This document shows, one piece after another, positions 19,325 through 28,053 of a stretch of 64,000 bases of DNA; the stretch's first letter is position 1, and the number at the start of each line of letters is the position of its first letter. The stretch is from Acidobacteriota bacterium. Its GTDB lineage: Bacteria > Acidobacteriota > Aminicenantia > Aminicenantales > Saccharicenantaceae. The notes beneath the pieces are model-generated. The model was not told the DNA's origin and made no database searches. It worked only from the letters and a program-made list of their open reading frames with translations. The stretch lies in contig JAKQUO010000008.1 of the NCBI GenBank assembly GCA_029569255.1, forward strand, positions 248,001-312,000, read 5' to 3'. A program made the position numbers and the translations under genes.

Positions 19325-21427
19325 TCAGCCTTTCCGCTTCACGCTCCCGGACCGCGAGGACGAGCCCGAGGACCGGGAGGGCGAGGAACCGGACCGGGCC
19401 GGGGAGGACGAGCGGACCGAAGAGGTCCCGCCCGAACGGGGCGGGCTCACGGACCGCCCGGAGGAGGCGCCGCTCGCGCGGGGAGCGCCGATCGAACGGC
19501 CCGGGGACGAGCTCGAACGGGAGGCGCTGACGGACCGGCCGGACGAGCCCCCGGAGAGGGAGGGGGCGGAATAGGAGCCGCGCGAAGAGGGGGCCGCGGA
19601 CGGACGCGCGGAAGCGTCGGGCCGGGAATAGGACGGGGAGGAGGGGCGGGAGGACGGGCGCGTGACCGACGGCGCGGAGGGCCGCGCCGGGGCCGACGGG
19701 GTCGAGAGCGGCCGCGAGGGCGCCCGTGAGACGGCCGATCGGGACGCGGACTCGGAACGGACGGTCCCGCTCGACGACCCCTGGCCCTCGCTCTTGGGCC
19801 GCGGGGCCTCGCGGACGGCCTTCGCCGGGGGCTCGGACGGACGGCCGCCCGGCCGGTTGACCCCGGCGCTCGGGTCGCGGGCCTCGCTCCCGCTCCGGCG
19901 GACCGTCGCGCCCTCGGAGCTCCGGCGCTCCTCGGAGGCGCGGGCCTGATCGCGGCCCACGGCCGGACGCTGGCTCGGGAAGGTCCGGAGGACCCGGCCG
20001 GCGCTGTCCTGGCCGCGGACGGACGGCCGGGCCAGGGCGCCCCGTTCCGTCGTCCCGGCGGGGGCGCTCCGCTCCCGCGAGCCGCCGCCGGTCCCGGTCG
20101 CGCCCGGTCTCATCCGCGAAGGGGACACGGTGTTCGACGGGGCCACGGCCTTCACGTCGCGCCGGCTGCCGGCCCGGTCGGCGAGGGCCCGCTTGGCCGC
20201 GAGGGCCAGGGGCCGGGCGTTGTCCACGACCGGGCGGACCGACGGCTGTTCGCGCCGCAGTTCCACGGGCCCGATGCGGCCGCGCTCGGCGGCGCCGATC
20301 TCGCGGCGATGGAGGTCGCGGGCCTGGAGCTGGTCGCGGCGCACCACGGTCAGGGCCCGGTTGTGGACCGGGAAGTAGCGGTCGTAGTAGCGGTCGTAGA
20401 AGCGGTTGTCGACGATCAGGACGGGACGGTTGTACCAGCTCAGCGGGCACCAGCCGATGTGGTCGCTGTCCCACCACCAGTGCACCCAGGCGGGGCCCCA
20501 AGAGGACCTCGGGATCCAGTACCAGCCCAGGCCGAAGCGCCAGTGCCAGCGGCCGTAGTGGTACACGGACCAGCCCCAGGGCTCGGACGAGACCCAGGTC
20601 CAGCCGATGACGGGGTACCAGGCCCAGCGGCCGTAGAGGTAGGGCCGCCAATCGGCGTAGGTGACGCGCGGCACCCAGACGTTGCCGTAACCCCGCTCGT
20701 AGACCCACTCGCCGTTCTGGTCGAGCTCGTCCTCGTACTCCGCGATCTCGGCGGGGAGGTAGCGGGTCCGGCCGCGCGCGGCGAGCTGGCCGTCGCGCGA
20801 GGCGTTCCAGGTGTCGAAGCCGTCCTGGCGGGCGTTCGCATAGGCGGGATCGCCGAGGAGGCGGCCGTCGGCGGCCGCGACGCTCTCGTTCGCCCGGACG
20901 AGGGCGGAGCCGTCCTCGGCGGCCGCCTCGAGGCTGCCCTCCCGCACGGAGGCGACGGTCTCCCGGTCGAGCCGGACGTCGAAGCGGTACAGGCCTTCCT
21001 CGAGGACGTAGAACGAGGCGTCGGGGGTGTGGACCTCGACGCCCTTGTCGAGGGCGAGACGGCTGATCCGGAGATAGGCGCCGCCTTCGGTGAGATGGAG
21101 CTTGACGCGCTCGTCGCCCTCCGTGGGCAGGACGGCGAACTCGACCCTGGTGTTGTCGTCGACGCGGAGGTAGTTCCGGCGCCCGAAGTGGACCTCGGCC
21201 TGGCCGCTCTCGGTCCCCATCTTGTCTCCCTGGACCAGGGCGAGGTTGATCTCGCCCTTCTCGTAGCCCAGGTCCGACGCCCTCTGGACGTAGACCGTGC
21301 CGTTGACGTAGCTCAGGCGGGCGTAGCTGTAAGGGTAGAACCCTTCGTCCTGGGCCATGAGGCCGAGGGGGATCGAAACGATGAAAGCGGCCGCCAGGAC
21401 CGGCGTCTTGATCGATCGTCTTTTCAT
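19325..21427 (-). CDS. FecR-domain / DUF6600 envelope protein with Arg/Ser-rich tail
   Basis: The 700-aa exported protein has three parts. Residues 1-27 are a signal peptide. Residues about 30-200 form a FecR-like beta domain (GTVYVQRASDLGYEKGEINL, then VREGSLEAA). Residues about 225-360 are the Trp/Tyr-rich DUF6600 region, with repeats such as YGRWAWYPVIGWTW and HYGRWHWRFGLGWYWIP. From about 420 to the end is low-complexity sequence dominated by Ser, Arg, Pro and Gly. The ATG at 21427 has AAGGAGA upstream. A sigma-54 promoter lies at 21455-21470. FecR domains normally sense or bind; the role here is unknown. Confidence 0.85.
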   Translation of the reverse strand: MKRRSIKTPVLAAAFIVSIPLGLMAQDEGFYPYSYARLSYVNGTVYVQRASDLGYEKGEINLALVQGDKMGTESGQAEVHFGRRNYLRVDDNTRVEFAVLPTEGDERVKLHLTEGGAYLRISRLALDKGVEVHTPDASFYVLEEGLYRFDVRLDRETVASVREGSLEAAAEDGSALVRANESVAAADGRLLGDPAYANARQDGFDTWNASRDGQLAARGRTRYLPAEIAEYEDELDQNGEWVYERGYGNVWVPRVTYADWRPYLYGRWAWYPVIGWTWVSSEPWGWSVYHYGRWHWRFGLGWYWIPRSSWGPAWVHWWWDSDHIGWCPLSWYNRPVLIVDNRFYDRYYDRYFPVHNRALTVVRRDQLQARDLHRREIGAAERGRIGPVELRREQPSVRPVVDNARPLALAAKRALADRAGSRRDVKAVAPSNTVSPSRMRPGATGTGGGSRERSAPAGTTERGALARPSVRGQDSAGRVLRTFPSQRPAVGRDQARASEERRSSEGATVRRSGSEARDPSAGVNRPGGRPSEPPAKAVREAPRPKSEGQGSSSGTVRSESASRSAVSRAPSRPLSTPSAPARPSAPSVTRPSSRPSSPSYSRPDASARPSAAPSSRGSYSAPSLSGGSSGRSVSASRSSSSPGRSIGAPRASGASSGRSVSPPRSGGTSSVRSSSPARSGSSPSRSSGSSSRSGSVKRKG

Positions 21428-21454
21428 CGTCTTTCTCCTTCCAACCTCCTTCCA

Positions 21455-21470
21455 AGCAATTAACGTGCCA
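21455..21470 (-). promoter_or_regulatory. Sigma-54 (RpoN) promoter
   Basis: On the minus strand TGGCACGTTAATTGCT matches the -24/-12 consensus (TGGCAC-N5-TTGCT) exactly. The start would be near 21444, 17 nt before the FecR/DUF6600 ATG. No competing sigma-70 pair was found in this gap. Confidence 0.85.
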
Positions 21471-21504
21471 TCCTGTTCTCCTCGGGAAAGCCAACTCCTT
21501 GTCC

Positions 21505-21538
21505 TGTCCAAAGGACATCCGGCCGGGGGGACATGTCC
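21505..21538. promoter_or_regulatory. Candidate upstream activator sites (GGACA/TGTCC palindromes)
   Basis: Two inverted repeats with the same half-site: TGTCCAAAGGACA (21505-21517) and GGACATGTCC (21529-21538). They lie about 60-95 bp upstream of the predicted sigma-54 start, where NtrC-type activators bind. No other use is apparent. The regulator at 50354-51742 is the only such activator in the window and is a candidate, not a proven, partner. Confidence 0.6.
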
Positions 21539-21595
21539 TAGCCTGGACGATCGACGGACCGGGACGGCCTTCGGACGCGAGGCCGACCTCCCCGC

Positions 21596-22948
21596 TCAGA
21601 TTTTCAGAAGCAGGGTGGCCACCGAGAAGTAGAGGAGAACACCGGCCACGTCGATGACCGTGGTGATGAGCGGGGAGCTGGCCGTGGCCGGGTCCAGCCT
21701 CAGCTTCTTGAGCAGCAGCGGGACGCCGACCCCGATCATGCTGCCGAGGACCACGACCAGGAACATGCTGAGGCCGACGACGAGGCCCAGGGTGAATCCG
21801 CCCCTCCAGACCCCCAGTCCCCAGGCGCACAGACCCGTCGTCAGGCCCAGGGCCGCCGACACGCCGGTCTCCTTGAGAAGGAGCTGGGCCCAATCGTTCA
21901 TCCGGATGTCGCCGACCGCCAACGCCCGGACCATCAGGGTCGCCGACTGGGAGCCGGCGTTGCCCCCGCTGTCGATCAAGAGGGGCAGGAAGAAGACCAG
22001 GGGGACCAGGGCGGCGATGGTCGTCTCGAACCGGGCCATGATCCCGCCGGAGACGGTGTTGACCAGGACCAGGGCGATCAGCCAGAGGACCCTCTTCCGG
22101 TACAAGAGGAGCGGGGACGCCTCTTTCAGCCCGATCTCGAGCGGGGCGACCGCGGCGGCCTTCTGGATGTCCTCGGTCGCCTCTTCCACAGCCACGTCGA
22201 GGATGTCGTCGGCCGTGACGATCCCGACGAGGACGTCTCCGGCGTCGACGACCGGCAGGACGTAGAGGTCGTAACGCTCCATGCTCAGCGCGACCGCTTC
22301 CCGGTCGTCGAAGACCGAGACGGAAACGACCGCCGAGACCATCAGGCCGGCGACGGTCTCGGCGGGTTCGGCCAGGACCACCTGGCGGAGGCTGATCACG
22401 CCGAGGAGCTTCCAGGAGGCGTCGGTCACGTAGATCGCGTCGACGGTCTCCGAATCCCGGCCCATGCGGCGGATATGGGCGATGGTCTGGCCGATGGTCC
22501 AATCCGGGCGGACGGCGACGTAGTCCGGCGTCATGAGCCGGCCGGCGCTGTCTTCGGGATAACCGAGCAGCGTCCGGGCCTCGGCCTGGTCGGCCGGGCC
22601 GAGCAGGCTCAACAGGCCCTGTCGGACCCGGTCGGGCAGCTCCTCCAGCAGCGCGGTCCGGTCGTCCGGCCTGAGGCCGGCCAGCAGGACGCGGGTCTCC
22701 TCGTCGGTCAGGTCTTTCAGGAAGGCGTCCCGCGAGCTCCGTTCGAGGAGCGAAAAGACCTCGGCGGCGACCATCTTGGGAAGAGAGCGGAACAGGAGCA
22801 CCCCGGCGCGCCTGGGCAGGTCGCCCAAAAGGTCCGCCAGCTCGGGCATCGGCCAGGACTCCGTCAGCGTCCGCAAAGCGTCCCAGTCCCGCTTCTTGAC
22901 GAGCTTCTCGACGAGCTCCCGGTTCTCCGGTTTGCGCAAATCCGCCAT
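21596..22948 (-). CDS. mgtE: Magnesium transporter MgtE
   Basis: The 450-aa protein has the MgtE layout: an N-terminal superhelical domain (residues about 20-130, GDLPRRAGVLLFRSLP), two CBS domains (about 135-260), a connecting helix and five transmembrane helices. The pore signature PLLIDSGGNAGSQSATLMVRA is near residue 330. It is a gated Mg2+ channel in the inner membrane. The ATG at 22948 follows AAAGGGA; the longer upstream frame is not real. A promoter is at 23004-23032. I looked for a magnesium riboswitch in the about 50-nt leader and found no room for one. Confidence 0.95.
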   Translation of the reverse strand: MADLRKPENRELVEKLVKKRDWDALRTLTESWPMPELADLLGDLPRRAGVLLFRSLPKMVAAEVFSLLERSSRDAFLKDLTDEETRVLLAGLRPDDRTALLEELPDRVRQGLLSLLGPADQAEARTLLGYPEDSAGRLMTPDYVAVRPDWTIGQTIAHIRRMGRDSETVDAIYVTDASWKLLGVISLRQVVLAEPAETVAGLMVSAVVSVSVFDDREAVALSMERYDLYVLPVVDAGDVLVGIVTADDILDVAVEEATEDIQKAAAVAPLEIGLKEASPLLLYRKRVLWLIALVLVNTVSGGIMARFETTIAALVPLVFFLPLLIDSGGNAGSQSATLMVRALAVGDIRMNDWAQLLLKETGVSAALGLTTGLCAWGLGVWRGGFTLGLVVGLSMFLVVVLGSMIGVGVPLLLKKLRLDPATASSPLITTVIDVAGVLLYFSVATLLLKI

Positions 22949-23003
22949 GACGGTCCCTTTCCGAGCTTGACCCGTTCCGTCCTTGTCCCCCGCCCCCCGT
23001 CTC

Positions 23004-23032
23004 AGGATATCATTTCCGGGAACCCGCGGCAA
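23004..23032 (-). promoter_or_regulatory. Promoter of mgtE
   Basis: TTGCCG (23032-23027), 17-bp spacer, TATCCT (23009-23004) on the minus strand. The leader to mgtE is about 50 nt. Confidence 0.55.
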
Positions 23033-23060
23033 CGAGGCGGGGAGGGCCGGCGCCACGCGC

Positions 23061-23078
23061 CCGGGGCCCGGGCCCCGG
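23061..23078. repeat. Perfect GC palindrome between rbsC-like gene and mgtE
   Basis: An 18-bp perfect palindrome of C and G only lies just after the permease stop codon. It can form a strong hairpin but has no T-run on either side, so it is at most a Rho-dependent or stabilising end structure. Confidence 0.4.
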
Positions 23079-23082
23079 CGGG

Positions 23083-24047
<965 letters not shown>

Positions 24048-24051
<4 letters not shown>

Positions 24052-25592
24052 GTCCCGTTCCTTTGTCCCGTGGCTGCGTCCTTGGAGGCCCGGCCCGTCG
24101 TGGCCGCGGCCATCAGCCCGGCGGCGTCCCACGCGGCGGCCGGCCGCGACTCGACGAGCGATCCCCGGTGGAAGACGGCGATCCGGTCCGCGATCCCGAG
24201 GAGCTCCGGGAGATAGGAGCTGACGAAGAGGACGGCCTTGCCCTCGCGGGCCAGCCCGCCGATCCACTCGTAGATCTGGCCCTTGCTGACGACATCGATG
24301 CCGCGCGTCGGCTCGTCGAGGAGCAGGACCGAGGCCTTCTGGTGGAGCAGCCGGGCCAAGGCGACCTTCTGCTGGTTCCCGCCCGAGAGGCCGCCGACCG
24401 GCTGGGCGGGGCTCTCGGCCTTGATCTTGAGCTTCCCGATCCAGTCGCCGACGGCCTTGTTCCGCCGGGCGGACCGGAGCAGGCCGCGGCGGCGGTAGGG
24501 GGCGAGATCGCTCAGGGTCATGTTGTCGGCCACCGACAGGGACAGGGCCAGGCCCTCGCCCTGGCGGTCCTCGCTGAGGAGGCCGAGGCCGCGCCGGACC
24601 CGGGCCCAGGGCCGCCGCCCGGAAAGCTCGGCGCCGGAGACGACGACGGCGCCGCCCTCGATCCCGTCCAGGCCGAAGACCGCCCGCAGGAACTCGGTCC
24701 GACCCGAGCCGATGAGCCCGGCGACGCCGAGGATCTCGCCGCGGGCGAGGGACAGGGAGACCGGCGCGGCCATCCGGGCGCCTTTCAGGCGGTCCGCGGC
24801 CAGGACCGGTCCGCCAACGGCGTGCCCGACGCGGGGGAAGAGCCGGCTGAACTTCCGCCCGACCATGAGCTGGATGAGGTCGTCGAGCCCCGTCCCCTCC
24901 ATGGCCCCGGAGCCGACGCTGCGGCCGTCGCGCAGGACCGTGTAGCGGTCGGCCACCCGCCGGACCTCCTCGAGGAAATGGCTGATGTAGACGACGCCGA
25001 CCCCCTGGCCCTTGAGGCCGCGGACGATCTCGAAGAGGCGCCGGCTGTCCTCCTGGCCGAGCGAGCTCGTCGGCTCGTCCAGGACCAGGATGCGGGACCG
25101 GTGGAGCAGGGCCCGGGCGATCTCGACGACCTGCTTGGCCCCGACGCTCAAGCGGCCGACGCGGACGTCGGGCGAGATCTCGGGGTGGCGGACGAGCGCG
25201 AGGACCTCCCGGACCCGGCGGGCCGTTTCCCGGCGGTCGAGCCAGCCCGCGGCGCGGGCCTCGCGGCCGAGCATGATGTTCTCGGCGACGGTCAGGTGCG
25301 GGGCCAGCGTCAGCTCCTGGTAGATCATGGACACGCCCGAGCGGAGGCCGTCGGCGGGGCCGGAGGGCGAGTAGGGCCGGCCGTCGATCTCCATCCGGCC
25401 GGCGTCGGGCGCAAGGGCGCCGCTGAGGACCTTCATCAGCGTGCTCTTGCCGGCGCCGTTCTCGCCGATGAGGGCGTGGACCTCGCCCCGGCCGAGTTCG
25501 AAGCCGACGTCGTCGAGGGCCCGGGTCGCGCCGAAGCTCTTGGTCACGCCGGCCATGCGCAGGACGGGGGGAGCGGCCGGGACGTCACGCAT
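24048..25592 (-). CDS. Sugar ABC transporter ATP-binding protein (RbsA family)
   Basis: The 514-aa protein has two ABC domains in tandem. The first has an intact Walker A (GENGAGKST near residue 43), a signature RLSVGAKQ and Walker B ILVLDEPTS. The second has the degenerate Walker A GLIGSGRTE typical of RbsA, but good signature LSGGNQQK and Walker B LLLDEPTRGID. Only the first site is expected to have a full P-loop. The ATG shares one base with the stop of the binding-protein gene (TGATG). Confidence 0.94.
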
Positions 25593-26587
25593 CAGTCGTC
25601 GATGGCGGCGAGGCCGGGGACGAGGAGGGACCGGATCCCGGGCGCGTCCATGTTCTCGCGCGTGGCCAGGACGACGCCCGTGTCGACGACCTTCTCGACG
25701 GGCTCGCCGCGCAGGTGGGCGGCCATCGTCCTGACCCCGAGATAGCCCATCTTGGCCGGGTCCTGGATGACCAGGCCATGGATCGCGCCGTCGCGGAGGC
25801 CCTGGACGAGCTTGGGCGAACTGTCGAAGCCGACGAAGACGACCTTGCCGGCCAGGCGCGACTCCTGGAGCGCCCGGAGCGTCCCGAAGGTGCTCGATTC
25901 GTTGGGCGCGAACACGCCCTGGACGTCCGGGAAGCGGCCGATCAGGTTCTCGGCCAGCTGGTAGGCCGTCTCGGTCGTCGCCCCGGCGTACTGGTCCTTG
26001 ACCAGGATGTCGAGCCCGGGGAACTCGGCCGCGACCGTGTCCAGGAAGCCGGTCTCGCGCTCCGTCGTGCTGGCCGAGCCTTCCTGGTAGCGGATGACGA
26101 AGACCCGGCCGCGGCCTTGGAGGAGCGAGCCGAGCCGGCGGGCGGCCAGGACGCCGCCCTTGCGGTTATCGGTGGCCACGTAACTGACATAATCGGAGCC
26201 CTGGAGGGCCGAGTCGATGATGACGACGGGGATGCCCTCCCGGGCGGCGTCCCGGACCGGCCGCATGAGGGCCCGGTCGTCGAGCGGGGCCAGGACGATG
26301 CCGTCGACGCCGCGGCTGACGAAATCCTCGACGACGGTGATCTGCTGGGCCCGGTCGTCCTCTTTCTGAGGGCCCTTCCAGACGATCTCGACGCCGAGCT
26401 CCCGGGCCGCCCGGGCCGCCCCGGCGTGGATGGACTTCCAGAACTCGTGGGTCGTTCCCTTGGGGATGACGGCGATGGTCAGGGGCCTGGCCTCGCCCGC
26501 GGCGCCGGAGGGCTTGCGGCCGCAGGCCGCGGCGGCGAGGACGAGCGCCATGGCGGCCGCGAGGGCCTTGGGGGCGGCGGCTTTCAC
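25592..26587 (-). CDS. Sugar-binding lipoprotein of ABC importer (RbsB family)
   Basis: The 331-aa protein has a lipoprotein signal (LAAAACG, cysteine at residue 22) and then a periplasmic-binding-protein type I fold: AVIPKGTTHEFWKSIHAGA, GVDGIVLAPLDD and the late hinge region with GVFAPNESSTFGTL and VFVGFDSS. It captures a sugar-like ligand for the importer. The start is GTG at 26587. The promoter's -10 box ends 6 bp before it, so the transcript is probably leaderless; the next in-frame ATG (residue 13) would leave too short a signal peptide. Confidence 0.9.
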   Translation of the reverse strand: MKAAAPKALAAAMALVLAAAACGRKPSGAAGEARPLTIAVIPKGTTHEFWKSIHAGAARAARELGVEIVWKGPQKEDDRAQQITVVEDFVSRGVDGIVLAPLDDRALMRPVRDAAREGIPVVIIDSALQGSDYVSYVATDNRKGGVLAARRLGSLLQGRGRVFVIRYQEGSASTTERETGFLDTVAAEFPGLDILVKDQYAGATTETAYQLAENLIGRFPDVQGVFAPNESSTFGTLRALQESRLAGKVVFVGFDSSPKLVQGLRDGAIHGLVIQDPAKMGYLGVRTMAAHLRGEPVEKVVDTGVVLATRENMDAPGIRSLLVPGLAAIDD

Positions 26588-26593
26588 GGCCCC

Positions 26594-26622
26594 AGTATAC
26601 GCAAGAGGCGCGGCACGGTCAA
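26594..26622 (-). promoter_or_regulatory. Promoter of the sugar importer operon (leaderless type)
   Basis: TTGACC (26622-26617), 17-bp spacer, TATACT (26599-26594) on the minus strand. The GTG start at 26587 falls on the expected +1. There is no ribosome site beyond GGGG. Confidence 0.7.
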
Positions 26623-26641
26623 AGCGGCCGAATATGAATAG

Positions 26642-26680
26642 GGGGAACCGCCCTCGGGCCGCGGGCCCGGGCGGCTCCCC
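26642..26680 (-). terminator. Strong hairpin after the 65-aa protein gene
   Basis: A 12-bp stem (26642-26653 with 26669-26680, one G-T pair) and a 15-nt GC-rich loop. It follows the 65-aa gene and precedes the importer promoter. No T-run follows, so it is a termination candidate of uncertain type. Confidence 0.45.
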
Positions 26681-26728
26681 TCCTCGCCGGGGCCGGGGCC
26701 CCCGGCGGCCTGGCCTCGGGTCGGGCCG

Positions 26729-26926
26729 TTACTTCTTCTTCAGGATGGGCATGCCCGTCTTGGCGGTTTCCTGAACGACGTAGCCGTTGGGGACCGCGTC
26801 CAGGGCGCCGGGACGGACGTCGCGGGCGAAGAAATAGATCGTCTGCTTCCGTCCGCCCTTCAGCAGGACCTCCTTGGAGTGCAGGAAGTAGCCGACCCCC
26901 TTCGAGTTCTTGAATTCAAAAGCCAT
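26729..26926 (-). CDS. Small conserved-looking protein (65 aa), unknown function
   Basis: The 65-aa product starts MAFEFKNSKGVGYFLHSKEV and continues with GGRKQTIYFFARDVRPGALD, then a PNGYVVQET stretch and a KKK end. The pattern of short beta strands ending in GMPILKKK is like small hypothetical proteins seen in other bacteria, but I cannot name a function. The ribosome site GGAGG lies 8 bp from the ATG. A promoter at 27083-27109 gives a leader of about 150 nt with several GGA motifs and a repeated GGAGGCATA. Confidence 0.8.
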   Translation of the reverse strand: MAFEFKNSKGVGYFLHSKEVLLKGGRKQTIYFFARDVRPGALDAVPNGYVVQETAKTGMPILKKK

Positions 26927-27082
26927 GTCTATTACCTCCGTGAGAATTATGGCCGCGCCAGAACCTGTCCGCCTGTCTCCTTCTCGTCTATGCCTCCCTC
27001 GTGGACGGGATGTCGAATGTCTTGTTGCCTGGCGGTGGAGAGCTCCATCGGATGATATGCCTCCTCGCCGCCTGGGTCAACT

Positions 27083-27109
27083 ATTATAAGAAAAAACCCC
27101 TGATGTCAA
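27083..27109 (-). promoter_or_regulatory. Promoter of the 65-aa protein gene, long leader
   Basis: Perfect TTGACA (27109-27104) and perfect TATAAT (27088-27083) on the minus strand, 15 bp apart, or 17 bp apart if TAATAG is the -10. The leader of about 150 nt holds a GGCGG/CCGCC stem around a TGGAG/CTCCA hairpin and two copies of GGAGGCATA. It is unusually long for this window. Confidence 0.6.
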
Positions 27110-27141
27110 GCCGGGACCGGGCGGGCGGCCCGGGCGGCGCG

Positions 27142-27435
27142 CTACTGGATGAAGTCGACGGTCGGCGGCAGGTCCGAGGGGACGATCGTCCCGTAGGCGT
27201 CCTCGTAGCGCTTGATGTTCGCCTGCAGGGCCTCGAGGAAGCGCTTGGCGTGGGCCGGGCTGACGATGGTCCGGGCCACGAGCTTGCCGAAGGGCCCGTC
27301 GGGGAAGAGGAAGGCGAAGTCGAAGAGGAACTCCTCCCGCGAGTGGCGGATGGCGGCCAGGTTGGCGTACTGGCCGAGGGCGACGGCCTCGTCGACCTTG
27401 ATCTCGACCTTCTTGGCCTCGGTCTTCTGGTCCAT
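27142..27435 (-). CDS. DUF3467 family protein
   Basis: The 97-aa protein fits DUF3467: a charged start (KTEAKKVEIKVDEAVA), YANLAAIRHSREEFLFDFAF near residue 23, and VARTIVSPAHAKRFLEALQANI near residue 54, then a short tail. The family is small, soluble and without an assigned function. AGGAGG lies 4 bp before the ATG. A promoter is at 27465-27493. Confidence 0.9.
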   Translation of the reverse strand: MDQKTEAKKVEIKVDEAVALGQYANLAAIRHSREEFLFDFAFLFPDGPFGKLVARTIVSPAHAKRFLEALQANIKRYEDAYGTIVPSDLPPTVDFIQ

Positions 27436-27464
27436 GGTCCCTCCTGGAGCCTGGCGTCGCCCCC

Positions 27465-27493
27465 ATTGTGGGGCGAAACAGCAAAAAAATCAA
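27465..27493 (-). promoter_or_regulatory. Promoter of the DUF3467 gene
   Basis: TTGATT (27493-27488), 17-bp spacer, CACAAT (27470-27465) on the minus strand, starting transcription near 27458, 22 nt before the ATG. Confidence 0.55.
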
Positions 27494-27542
27494 GGACATG
27501 CGTGAGGCGGAAAAAAAAATTAAAAAAAAATGAAAAAAAAGC

Positions 27543-27570
27543 TGGACATTCGATTTCGCTGTGGTACAAT
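27543..27570 (+). promoter_or_regulatory. Plus-strand promoter with upstream A-tracts
   Basis: TGGACA (27543-27548), 16-bp spacer, TACAAT (27565-27570). Directly upstream (27511-27540) are three A-tracts of 8-9 bases each, an arrangement like an UP element and striking in such a GC-rich genome. No plus-strand coding gene follows for 1.6 kb. Confidence 0.6.
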
Positions 27571-27576
27571 GGTTGT

Positions 27577-27690
27577 GGCTTTCTTGCGCGGGCTGGAGAA
27601 AGCCCCCACCTTTTTGGTTCCCATCATCAACCCCCCTTTTGCTGACAACAGCCCGCACTTCTCCGCACACGGGACATCAGATGAGAAATA
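27577..27690 (+). ncRNA. Candidate structured non-coding RNA
   Basis: The expected +1 (27577) is the first base of a stem: GGCTTTCT (27577-27584) pairs with AGAAAGCC (27597-27604). Eight bases of its 12-nt loop, GCGGGCTG (27588-27595), are complementary to CAGCCCGC (27649-27656), so a pseudoknot or an alternative long stem is possible. The strand has no credible reading frame. The 3' end is not defined; 27690 is simply where the neighbouring peptidase remnant begins. I do not recognise a known RNA family. Confidence 0.35.
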
Positions 27691-28053
27691 TCAGTCGGCG
27701 TAGTGGAGGATCGTCCGCAGGACGGCGGCCTCGCAGACCTTGCAGAGAGGTGTAGTACTCGTCGGCCAGCCCGGCGAACGAATGGCCGGACTCGTGGAGG
27801 AAGACGTAATCGGCCAGCGGGTTGTCGGACGTGAAGGCGGCATAGAGGTTGTAGATGCCGCCTCCCCCGTAGCGCGCGCGGTTGACCATGATATGGAGCG
27901 CGTCGTAGGGGACGTGGGCGGCGATGTCGCGCAGGCTCCTGTTGTCCTCGGTCAGGAGATAGCGCTCCGTGCCCAAGGCGTCGAAGCCGGCGTCGAGGAC
28001 GGTCGACTTGAAGACGCCGCGGCCAGGGCGGCGGCGGAGAGCGCGCGCTTCAC
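27691..28053 (-). pseudogene. Decayed M64-family (IgA-peptidase-type) metallopeptidase
   Basis: Three pieces of one protein lie in three frames. From a GTG at 28053 (GTGA overlap with the agmatinase stop) comes a signal-peptide start, KRALSAAALAA. A frame change leads to GTERYLLTEDNRSLRDIAA and the zinc site HESGHSFAGLADEYYTS. A second frame change leads to CKVCEAAVLRTILHYAD and a stop at 27691. Intact M64 enzymes are around 400 residues, so most of the N-terminal domain and the segment after the zinc site are deleted. It is not expected to be active. Confidence 0.75.

Noticed and set aside
22949-23003. Magnesium-sensing riboswitch before mgtE
   Set aside because: The predicted leader is only about 50 nt, too short for an M-box type riboswitch, and no such structure is visible.
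26947-27048. Possible 33-codon upstream frame in the leader of the 65-aa gene
   Set aside because: It follows GAGGAGG at 11 bp, but its codons (CAA, ATT, CGA, ATA, ACA) are unlike the G/C-ending usage of the other genes.
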